A DNA stretch of 10,000 bases from contig CM022673.1 in the NCBI GenBank assembly GCA_012295275.1, forward strand, positions 242,501 through 252,500, written 5' to 3'. Below, one piece after another: positions 1 to 9,114 of the stretch (its first letter is position 1; each line of letters begins with the position of its first letter). The position numbers were made by a program, and so were the translations under genes. The notes under the pieces were generated by a model, which saw only the letters and a list, made by a program, of their open reading frames with translations, ran no database searches and was not told where the DNA came from. Source of the DNA: Chrysomallon squamiferum (lineage: Eukaryota > Mollusca > Gastropoda > Neomphalida > Peltospiridae).

Positions 1-293
1 CACAAAAGCGGTAATGGACAAATATAATTACAATTACGAGTGCACCAACTTACGAATTTTCCTAGTCACGAGCATTCGCCTGGTTGAGTTTTTGCTTTGA
101 GTTGCGAGCCAGAATCTGAGTTATGAGCGAGCTTCAGTTACGCCGCCGCTAGTTGGCGCAACGAACAACACAGCATTCGCATCCCGCGTCTCACTCGTTT
201 TCTTCACGTGGTTATCTCGCCGTTGAAGCATCTCTGTTGTGTTGTGCTTGCGTTTTGTGCAGTATTTTGCCAATTTTTTTTTTTTTTCTGACC

Positions 294-442
294 ATGGATC
301 CTTAGAAAGTGAGTATAAAGGGCAGTGCTGAGAAGAAGAAGCATCTGATATCCATTGAATTAAAGCATGAATTCATAGAAAAACATCTGCGATATGTACC
401 ATCCTGAAACAGGAGTCGATAAAGGCTGTAACTCCAGCCAAG
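294..442 (+). pseudogene. Broken N-terminal fragment of Tigger-type transposase (pogo HTH region)
   Basis: In the family, this region forms the N-terminal HTH that binds the transposon ends. The ATG at 294 is followed by MDP and an in-frame TAG at 303. Reading on in the same frame gives KVSIKGSAEKKKHLISIELK and then HEFIEKHL up to about 389, which matches the usual 'SIE-K-EIIEKHE' pattern of pogo HTH domains. From 392 the match moves to another frame (shift of 2), reading ICTILKQESIKAVTPAK to 442, the usual 'ST-STILKQ...IK' end of the first HTH. The segment between these motifs, normally about 20-25 residues, is missing, so the junction near 387-391 looks like an out-of-frame deletion. After 442 the sequence goes directly into AT-rich 3' non-coding DNA. 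There is one nonsense codon, one deletion/frameshift and loss of the rest of the protein, so this is a dead gene fragment. Confidence 0.75.
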
Positions 443-550
443 ATAAATACACTTTACAAAACCAAGTTATTTCTTTACATTCTCTTTTATTTTATTTTTA
501 TACAATATTTGTCATTTATAAATACATTTTTCTTAATTAAAAAGACGTGA

Positions 551-578
551 CAAAAAAAAAAAAAAATAAAAAAAAATG
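551..578 (+). repeat. A-rich run inside the transposon 3' part
   Basis: Two adjacent A-runs separated by a single T lie just before the 'ggttttgggggctgg' end motif of the Tigger-like element. It is simple sequence with no coding content. Confidence 0.8.
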
Positions 579-690
579 GTTTTGGGGGCTGGAACGGATT
601 AATGATATTTCAATTAATTTCAGTTGGGAAAATTGATTTGATATACGAGCAAATTGAGTTACGAGCTCGATCACGGAACGAATTAAAGTT

Positions 691-1070
691 TAGTTGTGTT
701 TTTACAAATAACTAGTACGTTAAATAATTATATATGTGCCTAGGACGCAGAATTCAGAGGGTTAAATTATTGATCTTAAATCAATTTTATTATTTAAGAT
801 TTTCATTTTGCAAACTCCTGCTCAAGCCAAAAACTGTTTTTTTTTTTTTTTTTTTTTTTTTTTTTGTAATTTCCATTCACATGCTCATAAAGAAACCACC
901 TTCTTTAATTTCCATTGTAAACCACATGTAGTGCCGTGTTTTTAAGCGAAAGCACGTTTGCCCCAAAACAAAAGGGTCACTACCATATTAACTGATATTG
1001 TGCTGATCTTATTAACTGATCTTATTGTATTTATTCTTGCAATTTAAAATAAATTTAAATTTTTGTTCTG

Positions 1071-1072
<2 letters not shown>
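691..1072. other. AT-rich non-coding DNA with a 29-nt poly-T (837-865)
   Basis: This stretch follows the transposon remnant and has no recognisable gene. A T-run fills 837-865. The short open frame across it (734-931, 65 aa) translates the run as a string of Phe and has no domain-like feature. A small direct repeat, 'tattaactgat' followed by 'attaactgatctta', lies near 985-1025. Confidence 0.7.

Positions 1073-1122
<50 letters not shown>
1073..1122. repeat. (TTA)n microsatellite, about 16 units
   Basis: This is an uninterrupted TTA/ATT trinucleotide tract of about 50 bp. The same motif family recurs, on one strand or the other, near 3025, 4688, 5621, 6874, 7391, 9077 and 9891. Confidence 0.97.
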
Positions 1123-1800
1123 TGGTATGTAAGGAGTTGGCTTTGACTAGTGCACAAAATTATCTTGTGTTATCCTATCAGGAAATAGCTCTTTAATTTA
1201 CCATGCAAGAATTCGTCATTAACTATGAAAGCAACGGACTAATATTAACTGTGGCATGAGACCCATCACTATGATCATGCGCCACTTCTGCGATCCTAAT
1301 TAACACAGCAGTTATGTATTGGCTGGTGTCGGTACTTATTGTTATTTTGGTTACTAATTGTGTGTATTGAGAAAGTCTACTGGACAGTTTGGAAAATTTA
1401 CATTAATGTCTTTATTATTACTGATAAAACGGAAAACCCACAATTATCTAATCATTTGCATGCAGGTAAGTGTATGAGCACAGTGGAAGATGGATATTTT
1501 AAAGCTGCCTATTACGGCTGCTGTTCGAGAATTATTAACTATTATTGAACTATATGGCAGAAATGAAGCTGTTATGATTCTTTTATGTTTTCCGGTAGAT
1601 GTGGGAGTGATGGCGTTTTTCAGATTAAGATAAAAGTAATGTTTATATCATCGATTAAATTCGTAATAATCGGTTATCATCGCAATGCATCGCTTACTAA
1701 GTACGTGGAGTGTTTCAAAATAATTATACCTTGGGCTTAAACCTATGTGCCGTAAATAATATGCATTCTGCCATCTTATTCGTGTCTGTTAGCCTGTTTC
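1123..1800. other. Anonymous unique-looking AT-rich DNA, no gene seen
   Basis: Both strands were read and no supportable coding region was found. A 69-residue open frame (1339-1548, plus) has no recognisable motif and no coding signature beyond length. A perfect 5' splice-site consensus, CAG|GTAAGT, sits at 1463-1471 inside that frame. With no paired acceptor or conserved exon peptide it cannot be used as evidence for a gene. Confidence 0.55.
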
Positions 1801-1811
1801 TATTTAATTAT

Positions 1812-1903
1812 ATGTATAATATATATATATAATAAAGAAATAATCATAAGATTATAGTGTTTCTAATATATACACATATTATATTATATTATATTATATT
1901 ATT
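1812..1903. repeat. TA-rich tract with (ATATT)5 pentanucleotide array
   Basis: A TA dinucleotide stretch near 1812-1832 is followed by five exact ATATT units at 1876-1900. It is simple sequence, likely to be length-variable. Confidence 0.85.
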
Positions 1904-2461
1904 ATAAAATCTGAATCTGCTCTCAAAGATAATGCTGCTGTACTTGAATCCCCTTGAACTTTTGTTCCTAGGAATGAATATTAGAAAATAAGAATAAGCA
2001 TGACCTTGCAGGAATTAAGATTTGAATGCTGATAATATTCTGATTTCAGTTTTAAACGATACTCAATCAAAAGTCATGATTTCACTAATTAAGCCTTCGT
2101 CCTCCAAAATTACTTAGGTAAGAATATTTTCAGAACCGTTAATATATATTTTTATGTATATAATGTGTGTATATATGTGTGTGTATGTGTATGTGTGTAT
2201 ATACGTACATGAATGTATGAGGAATTTCAGTTTGATATGGTGAAATCGCTTAGTAATGATATAACATTCATCATCACTATCCGATTATGTTGAAGTTTTA
2301 ACGGTAATAAAATTTTACATCCCATATCCCGCCATAAATATTGTGTTATCCCTTCGTTCAGCGGTTTTCACATTGATTATAATATAGCAAATTATTAGTT
2401 TCACGTTACAGTTTAGTTTACACGTGATCATGAAAGACACGGCATATTGATGAATGTCCAC
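1904..2461. other. AT-rich non-coding DNA with a TG/TA-rich patch (about 2140-2210)
   Basis: No gene or RNA was recognised. The patch at about 2140-2210 alternates TA and TG dinucleotides irregularly ('tatatgtgtgtgtatgtg') and looks like a degraded or imperfect dinucleotide microsatellite. The rest is unique-looking AT-rich sequence. Confidence 0.6.
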
Positions 2462-2513
2462 TGATTATATATATATATATAATCAATATATAATCAATAT
2501 ATATATATATAAT
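2462..2513. repeat. Palindromic TA-rich segment
   Basis: Positions 2462-2485 form a perfect 24-bp palindrome: the first twelve bases, 'tgattatatata', are the reverse complement of the last twelve. The adjoining 2486-2513 repeats the pattern imperfectly ('atatataatca' followed by more TA). It could extrude as a cruciform. No transposon or gene is attached. Confidence 0.85.
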
Positions 2514-2583
2514 TGCAGTGTGTGGTAGATTAATTTCATATAAGGTTATTAGAATTCGGCGACCAGTAATATACTGTTTATTA

Positions 2584-2881
2584 TTTAAAATACAGTAGAC
2601 TCAAATACGAATATTATGTAGTTTATTTGTTTTCGTGAACTTTTTTTATTTATCACTCATTGTTTCGTTTAAAATACTCAGGACTCAAAGACGAATGTAA
2701 TACAGTTTAATTGTTATCGTGAGCAATTTGTATTGTTTCATTTAAAATACTCAGACTCAAATGCGAATATAATATAGTTTAATTGCTATCGTAAACATTT
2801 TGTATTGTTTATCATTTACGTTTCGTTTAAAATACAGAGGATTCGATTACGAATATAATGTAGTTTAATTGTTTATTTATT
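2584..2881. repeat. Diverged minisatellite, four units of about 73-85 bp
   Basis: Four units begin with 'tttaaaatac' at 2584, 2668, 2741 and 2826, giving spacings of 84, 73 and 85 bp. Each then reads approximately 'tcaaa-acgaat', 'aatatagttt-attgtt', 'atcgtgaac' and, between units, 'ttgtattgtttatcatttac'. The second unit lacks about 11 bp of the 'atcatttacgtttcg' part before the third begins, which explains the short 73-bp spacing. Units differ by many substitutions, so the array is old. It has no coding frame. Confidence 0.88.
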
Positions 2882-3024
2882 CATGCCATCATTATGTGAT
2901 TGTAATTTGACTTTAGTGGTAAATGCATGGGCGGATCTGCACTTTTAGAAACGGGAAGGAGTTATCTGTAATGTGGGTATGCGTTTGAAGTACAAACCAG
3001 TTTAATAAATAAATACAAATACAA
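2882..3024. other. Unique AT-rich spacer, nothing recognised
   Basis: This is a short stretch between the minisatellite and the TAA array. It has no open frame or motif of note. Confidence 0.5.
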
Positions 3025-3025
3025 A

Positions 3026-3070
<45 letters not shown>
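3025..3070. repeat. (TAA)n microsatellite, about 15 units
   Basis: This is a pure AAT/TAA trinucleotide tract, preceded by A-rich 'aaataaatacaaatacaaa', a common seed from which such tracts grow. Confidence 0.97.
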
Positions 3071-3072
<2 letters not shown>

Positions 3073-4335
3073 AGGGTTTATTATAGTTTATATTTGGGAT
3101 TACATGTGTGTGTGCGGCACCAAAATCTTTTTAATGGTCAGGGAGCACCTTCAAAAATTGAATAATGCGGACTGTATTTTAGCACTTTCATATTTTACAT
3201 ATATTATGGTCTACTTCAGGATGGACGATGAGAAAATGTATTAAAAGAAATTGGTGTTCTCGCTTAAGAACATGAACAAAAAACAACACAAAAAACCACA
3301 ACTGGAATTATTAACAAATTAAGCGCAACAGAAGGCAGAAAACGCACACTGCAGCCTTTTTACAAAAATAATCGTAGGAGATCGGCGTGGACAGGAAAGC
3401 ATGCAGTGGAAATTAAGAAGGATTAATCCCTTGACAAATTATGCCTCTTACCAATTCTGGATGGAAAATAAAGCAAAGGAGGAAATACGAACACAATTAA
3501 GAAGTAGCTGCGCTCACGTAAGAGGATAATAAAAAGGTGCATATCGGGAAAAGGAAGCACTTAAACACTACGAAGGAAGTTTTTGTGTGTAGCCTGTCAG
3601 TTAAAAAGAGAAGTATATTTGGTTTCCTTCCAGCATGCATTTAAATTTTTGTGTAAATATTTGTTCCCAGCAAAGTTGGAACCGATTACGAGCATGACAA
3701 GCGATGAGATAAAAATATGTAGAAATTGTTGCGTATTTCTCCGTTAGATAAAAAACTATTCATTTTTACTATAACTCTGTATGGCATCTTAGTCCAGTTT
3801 GTTCTCTGGTCGGGAACTAAGTAGAATAAGATCATATATCAGTTTATTTTCTTAGGAGAGTTCTCTATGATGAGGTAATGATAATAAGAAAAAGCGATAG
3901 AGGGAAATGCGGAAAATATACAATTGAATTTTGTTAAGGGAAATTCGTAAAAAACTAAAACAGTCGATTTACACTGAATATATGACTTAAATGGAACATT
4001 TAGATCTATCTTCCTTCACAGTCTGCCTTGTATTTGACCAGTAACCCCTGTAGTTATTGCTTAATAGCCATTTAAAGCGAAGTGGTAATGCCCTATTTCT
4101 GTAAGATAAACCGTCATGAACGACAACTATATTGTATAAAAGAGGAGAGCAAAATATTGAAAAAAAGATATCGCTTGAAATACGTTTTTTGTGACTTAAC
4201 GTTGATATTTTTGGTTTTCAAAATTTGAAAAGAATCAGCAAATTTTTTAAAAATTTCCTAGATTCAGATATTCAGATAGTGGATTTTTGACAGCTTTGAA
4301 ATGCAATATCGTTATAAAAATTGAGATATCATCAT

Positions 4336-4337
<2 letters not shown>
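3071..4337. other. Long anonymous AT-rich region, no gene seen
   Basis: I found no open frame of useful length, no RNA gene and no recognisable repeat family over about 1.27 kb. The part from about 3280 to 3560 is A/G-rich on the plus strand and low in simple repeats, but all frames are interrupted often. It may be old, unrecognisable transposon sequence or plain intergenic or intronic DNA. Confidence 0.55.

Positions 4338-4368
<31 letters not shown>
4329..4368. repeat. (ATC)n followed by a 31-nt poly-T run
   Basis: Three ATC units lead into an unbroken T-run at 4338-4368. Read on the minus strand it is a poly-A that could be a retroposon tail, but no retroposon body was recognised on the minus strand to its left. 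Confidence 0.9.
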
Positions 4369-4622
4369 CATCTGGAACTGAATGTCTTTCTGATTGGTAT
4401 ATAATACATCGTTATTTGAAAGTATTTAAAAAAAAACACAAAACATTCTTTAGCATTGCTATCATGTAATTCCACATAATCATAATGCACTATTACAGAA
4501 CTATTGCCTGAGCAAGGTTAATATCCGATATATTAAATATCGTTTTAGGTTCAGTGTGGTAACCTGGAAGTTAATCAACGTTCGATTTACTATCTCCTGT
4601 GCATATTGATCTTCTTTCGTGG
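4369..4622. other. Unique AT-rich DNA, nothing recognised
   Basis: No gene, RNA or repeat family was identified. A short near-palindrome, 'cgatatattaaatatcg', lies at about 4527-4543. Confidence 0.5.
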
Positions 4623-4708
4623 TTTTTTTTTTTTTTAATTTTTTTTATAAAGAAACAGAATCCTTTTTTTTAATCTTTTTTTTTAAAATTATTATTATTA
4701 TTATTATT
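4623..4708. repeat. T-rich simple sequence ending in (ATT)n
   Basis: There are successive T-runs (4623-4636, about 4639-4646 and about 4663-4684 with interruptions), then a short (ATT)n tract at 4688-4708. Confidence 0.88.
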
Positions 4709-5205
4709 TGAGTAAATTTGATATTGATGTGGTCAGAAAATGAATGAGTAAAATAAAGAAAAACTAACTAACTAACTGAAAATGGGTTGCCATCACAGAT
4801 TCATTTAACTTTCCAGATGATATTAGTTTCATAATAAAAGAAGTAAAACTAGGGTTGGGCCATGGGAAATAAAAGTAAGCGATTTTTCCTGGCCAGAAAG
4901 GCTCCAAAGTGTGCAGCCAAGCATAAATAAATGGCAATTTTATATCTTTTTTTGTTTGTTGTATAAACAGCACTGTAGAGGATATCACGTTTAATTACTT
5001 TAACATCAGTCGTAGAAAATTTCCTAGATTCACGCTATAATAATCTCGACTTGTTTGACTGTGAAGGACGGAAATATTACAGAAGGACGTATTCCCGTGA
5101 AACTGAATAATTGGTTTCAGATTTTTAAATTATTATTATAATTTTTACCAACACATGTAATAAAATAAATTAAAATGAAGTCGGTTACTCAAAAATTCTA
5201 AATGC
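4709..5205. other. Anonymous region with short (AACT)n and an unassigned 74-residue minus frame
   Basis: A short tetranucleotide array, (AACT)4, is at 4762-4777. A minus-strand open frame of 74 residues (4764-4988) is of ordinary composition, rich in Trp, Phe and Pro in its middle. It has no motif I recognise and ends inside the AACT array. It is more likely chance than a gene, although an ancient repeat fragment cannot be excluded. Confidence 0.45.
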
Positions 5206-5207
5206 AC

Positions 5208-5272
5208 CATTATTATTATTGTTACTATTACTGCTACTACTACTACTACTACTACTACTAGTAACAATAATA
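5208..5272. repeat. (ATT)n and (CTA)9 microsatellites forming an inverted repeat
   Basis: ATT units at about 5208-5220 lead into 'gttactattactg' and a pure (CTA)9 at 5234-5260. The 14-base arm 5214-5227 ('tattattgttacta') is the reverse complement of 5259-5272 ('tagtaacaataata'), so the region can fold as a hairpin with a loop of about 31 nt. The serine- and asparagine-rich open frame on the minus strand here is only the translation of these repeats. Confidence 0.85.
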
Positions 5273-5587
5273 TAATATGACTTCATAATAGTAACTATAT
5301 TAATTTTATATCGATTACTTCTTTCTTTTTCTTTCTTTCTTATTTTGTGTCGTGCACTATCTCTGGCCACTTGTCTCTGTTCTCCTCCTCTCAGTCTTAC
5401 CACTACCAGACTACTTTTACTGCTGCTGTTATTTAAGGGTTTTTATTATAATTATTATTGATAGTGGTTCTATGTAAAAATCAAAGCTTTGAAAAAGCTA
5501 CGCAACCCTTAGCTGTACCTCAAAACGTTATCCGCACACAGAAACATCAGGTATTGAATTTTGCTACATTAATGGAGTCAGGCGGTT
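5273..5587. other. AT-rich DNA with a pyrimidine-rich patch (about 5320-5400)
   Basis: A CTTT-rich patch at about 5321-5340 continues into a loosely pyrimidine-biased segment to about 5400. Positions 5485-5545 are more balanced in base composition but have no recognisable coding or RNA feature. Confidence 0.5.
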
Positions 5588-5641
5588 ATTTTTAATGTTT
5601 TAATGTTTTAATTTTTAAAAATTATTATTATTATTATTATT
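5588..5641. repeat. TTTTAATG mini-array followed by (ATT)n
   Basis: The octamer 'ttttaatg' appears in two to three tandem copies (about 5588-5612) and passes into a seven-unit ATT tract at 5621-5641. Confidence 0.8.
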
Positions 5642-6138
<497 letters not shown>

Positions 6139-6153
<15 letters not shown>

Positions 6154-6171
6154 CTGTTCGTCTATTAATTC
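6139..6171 (+). repeat. Copy 1 of duplicated CA-tract flank
   Basis: A 25-base segment at 6139-6163 (beginning 'cgcacacatacacacctg' and ending 'ttcgtct') is identical to 6351-6375. Both are followed by 'ttaattc', with one extra A here. The offset is 212 bp, so a CA tract and its unique flank were duplicated locally. Confidence 0.93.
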
Positions 6172-6210
6172 ATTACTCTTCCTAATTCTCTTCAATTTTC
6201 TTTTCTTTTT

Positions 6211-6212
<2 letters not shown>

Positions 6213-6251
<39 letters not shown>

Positions 6252-6279
6252 CAGTGTTTGTGTGTGTGTGTGTGTGTGT
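6213..6279. repeat. (TG)n microsatellite, interrupted, opposite in orientation to the flanking CA tracts
   Basis: TG units fill 6213-6250, are interrupted by 'acagtgttt', and resume through 6279, where the strand motif flips directly into CA. With the CA tracts on both sides this gives long self-complementary sequence. Confidence 0.97.
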
Positions 6280-6284
6280 CACAC

Positions 6285-6358
<74 letters not shown>

Positions 6359-6362
6359 TACA
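6280..6362. repeat. Second (CA)n microsatellite
   Basis: CA units run from 6280 with one G interruption at 6288, then pure CA from 6289 to about 6352, ending in 'cgcacacatacacacctg' exactly as the first CA block does. Confidence 0.97.
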
Positions 6363-6382
6363 CACCTGTTCGTCTTTAATTC
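6351..6382 (+). repeat. Copy 2 of duplicated CA-tract flank
   Basis: This is identical over 25 bases to 6139-6163 and then shares 'ttaattc'. Similarity stops after 6382, which marks the right boundary of the duplication. Confidence 0.93.
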
Positions 6383-6833
6383 GCGCTCATATTTTTCCCA
6401 GTATGATTCATATAAAGAAGAAAACAACAACACAACCACAAACACATATATACACGCACACTGTCAGATACACACATAGAAAGATATTAATGCATTCAGA
6501 GATAAATATACACAGTATGTAAATCTAAAAAACATGCAGCTATACAGTCATATTTACCATCCAGGTTTTCCTTTTACCTATAGACTTACTATTACGCATG
6601 TGATGATATGAAAGTCCAGTAACCTAAATAGTTTTAAAAATTAAATTACGCGAACTGTTTGAAGTTTTCGCTGTTACGGCGGGTGCCCTGCCATAACGAG
6701 TGTGTGCGATGTAACGTAACCGGTGTCATTCATTTGACTGAATAGCGAACTGCACAGGACCTGCAGCAAACATGGGGAAATAACCTTTCTTCTACAGTTT
6801 CTATATGAAATCTGATACATTTTGAGAAGAAAA
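6383..6833. other. Anonymous DNA with a small GC-rich imperfect hairpin at 6673-6697
   Basis: No gene was recognised. Positions 6673-6697 ('gttacggcgggtgccctgcc' then 'ataac') fold as an imperfect stem of about 11 pairs with one mismatch and one G-T wobble, closing on a 3-nt loop. The sequence around it (about 6655-6780) is less AT-rich than its surroundings and may be an old repeat fragment. Confidence 0.45.
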
Positions 6834-6899
6834 CCACCACCACAACAACAACAACAACAACAAAAAAAAATATTAATAATAATAATAATAATAATAATA
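6834..6899. repeat. Compound (CCA)/(CAA)n, A-run and (TAA)n microsatellite
   Basis: Short CCA units (6834-6842) pass into (CAA)n at 6843-6863, an A-run, and (TAA)n at 6874-6899. The order suggests stepwise point mutation of one trinucleotide motif into the next. The Leu/Val-rich middle of a minus-strand open frame (6730-7014) is the translation of this tract. Confidence 0.93.
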
Positions 6900-7204
6900 T
6901 CATATATACTTTCCAGAATGCAGGAACGTAGATTAAAAAGAATTTCGGGTTAGCATGACCCCGGAACCCTCTGGCAACTCCGGCTCTTTGACAAAGTGGT
7001 TTGAACGAAAGCACTGTATAAATTACATAGATTTAACATTAAGACATTTTCAGACATTATAAAGTAACTTAATTCTGTAAAGACAAAAGTTATTATCAGA
7101 ATAATGTTACTTTATGGATATAATAAGGTTATTGAATTATATGTAATTAAATGAAGATGTAATAATTGTATGATAATGTAAATGTATCCCTGTATCTAAA
7201 GAAG
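6900..7204. other. Unique AT-rich DNA, nothing recognised
   Basis: A less AT-rich patch at about 6945-7000 is discussed as a finding. The remainder is AT-rich with frequent stops in all frames. Confidence 0.5.
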
Positions 7205-7320
7205 TTTGTATTTATGCAAGTATTTATGAATATGTTTATGCTTGTATTTATGTTTATGGATGTATATTTATGTATGAATTTATTTATGACTTTATGTATG
7301 TATGTGTATATGTGTATGTG
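7205..7320 (+). repeat. Degenerate TTTATG array with 12-bp periodicity
   Basis: The hexamer TTTATG starts at 7211, 7223, 7235, 7247, 7253, 7267, 7283 and 7291. The first four are exactly 12 bp apart, and later spacings are 6, 14, 16 and 8. The array then merges into TATG/TGTA dinucleotide-like sequence to about 7320. The Phe-Met-rich plus-strand open frame over it (7166-7414) is a product of the repeat, not a convincing protein. Confidence 0.85.
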
Positions 7321-7390
7321 TGAGTCTGTTTATTCAATCAGTTTCCAGATAGCTTATACATTTATGCTTATCACTGTATGCGAAATTCTT

Positions 7391-7411
7391 AACAATAATA
7401 ATAATAATAAT
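7391..7411. repeat. (AAT)n microsatellite, about 7 units
   Basis: This is a short pure trinucleotide tract, one of several AAT/ATT arrays in the window. Confidence 0.9.
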
Positions 7412-7447
7412 TAAACATTTTCAAACAATTCATTTAACATTTTCTTG

Positions 7448-7477
7448 TTTTTTTTTTTTTGTGTTTTTTTTTTTTTT
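7448..7477. repeat. Paired poly-T runs
   Basis: Two T-runs (7448-7460 and 7464-7477) are separated by 'gtg'. No retroposon body was recognised beside them. Confidence 0.9.
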
Positions 7478-7668
7478 CCTTTTGTGAAGTTTGATTTATA
7501 ATAACAGTATCTATAATGATTCGATACTTTATTTTTTATTATGTATAGCATTCAGCTTTTAACTATGGTTTACTGATCTCTGCGAATGTCCTGCGAATGA
7601 CTGATGCAATGAGTTTAAATTTAATGTTTATTTGTGTTTCATCAACATGTTTAAAAACGTGTACATGT
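7478..7668. other. Unique AT-rich spacer, nothing recognised
   Basis: No gene or repeat family was seen. 'acatgtttaaaaacgtgt' near 7645-7662 is a loose palindrome. Confidence 0.5.
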
Positions 7669-7828
7669 GTGAGAGAGAAAGAAAGAGGGAGAAAGATAGA
7701 GGTTCAAAGAAAGACAGAGAGAAAAAGAAGGTGAGAAACTTACAGAGAGACGGACAAAAAAAAAAAAAAAAGCGAGAATGATGAAGAGAGAGCGAAAGAT
7801 ACAGACAGATGATGACATATAGACAGAT
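7669..7828 (+). repeat. Purine-rich GA/GAAA tract with internal A-run
   Basis: The plus strand is dominated by imperfect GA, GAAA and GACA units from 7669 to about 7828, with a 16-nt A-run at 7756-7771. Homopurine tracts of this kind can adopt triplex structure when mirror-symmetric; this one is irregular. The Phe/Ser/Leu-rich minus-strand open frame is its translation. Confidence 0.88.
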
Positions 7829-9013
<1,185 letters not shown>

Positions 9014-9076
9014 ACAAAAAACCACTCCCCACCAGAAACAACAGACTAACAAATAAATAAACAAAACAGTTTAAAT

Positions 9077-9114
9077 CTAATAATAATAATAATAATAATA
9101 ACAACAACAACAAC
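9077..9114. repeat. Compound (TAA)n(CAA)n microsatellite
   Basis: TAA units (9077-9101) change to CAA units (9102-9114). It is the same motif pair as at 6843-6899 and 9876-9901. Confidence 0.93.

Larger units (their letters stand above)
30..690 (+). mobile_element. Decayed, internally deleted Tigger/pogo-like DNA transposon
   Basis: The left part has the 'ttacga / acgag' wording typical of pogo/Tigger ends and a relatively CpG-rich leader at about 60-265. A T-run (274-287) and an ATG at 294 follow. The frame from 294 reads MDP, a stop at 303, then lysine-rich sequence resembling the start of Tigger/CENP-B-type transposases. The 3' part (about 445-690) is AT-rich and ends with 'gggggctggaacggatta' (584-601) and 'gagttacgagctcgatca' (655-672), which I recall from the ends of such elements. 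Nearly all of the transposase (DNA-binding and DDE catalytic regions) is missing, so the copy cannot move by itself and is either a decayed or a short non-autonomous form. The exact ends and a TA target duplication could not be fixed: the left end is eroded and the right end diverges near 688. Family assignment rests on recalled similarity, not a search. Confidence 0.72.

Noticed and set aside
1463-1471. Perfect CAG|GTAAGT splice donor in a 69-residue open frame
   Set aside because: Single consensus sites occur by chance. No acceptor, conserved peptide or neighbouring exon was found to support a gene.
2584-2881. Possible CRISPR array
   Set aside because: The units are contiguous, diverged tandem repeats without constant short repeats and unique spacers, and the context is a eukaryotic-type genome.
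4329-4368. Poly-T run as the tail of a minus-strand retroposon or SINE
   Set aside because: No tRNA-like head, A/B box promoter or reverse-transcriptase fragment was recognised near it or near the other poly-T runs.
5185-5403. 72-residue minus-strand frame with Ser and Asn runs
   Set aside because: The Ser/Asn runs are the (CTA)n and (ATT)n repeats. The remaining Arg/Lys-rich part comes from a pyrimidine-rich patch on the plus strand.
6673-6697. GC-rich imperfect hairpin as a possible microRNA or structural RNA
   Set aside because: The stem is only about 11 pairs with a mismatch and a wobble and a 3-nt loop, too short for a pre-microRNA and unlike any RNA family I know.
7166-7414. 82-residue Phe/Met-rich frame resembling a small membrane protein
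   Set aside because: It coincides with the TTTATG array, whose 12-bp period keeps the frame open, and it ends in an (AAT)n Asn run.
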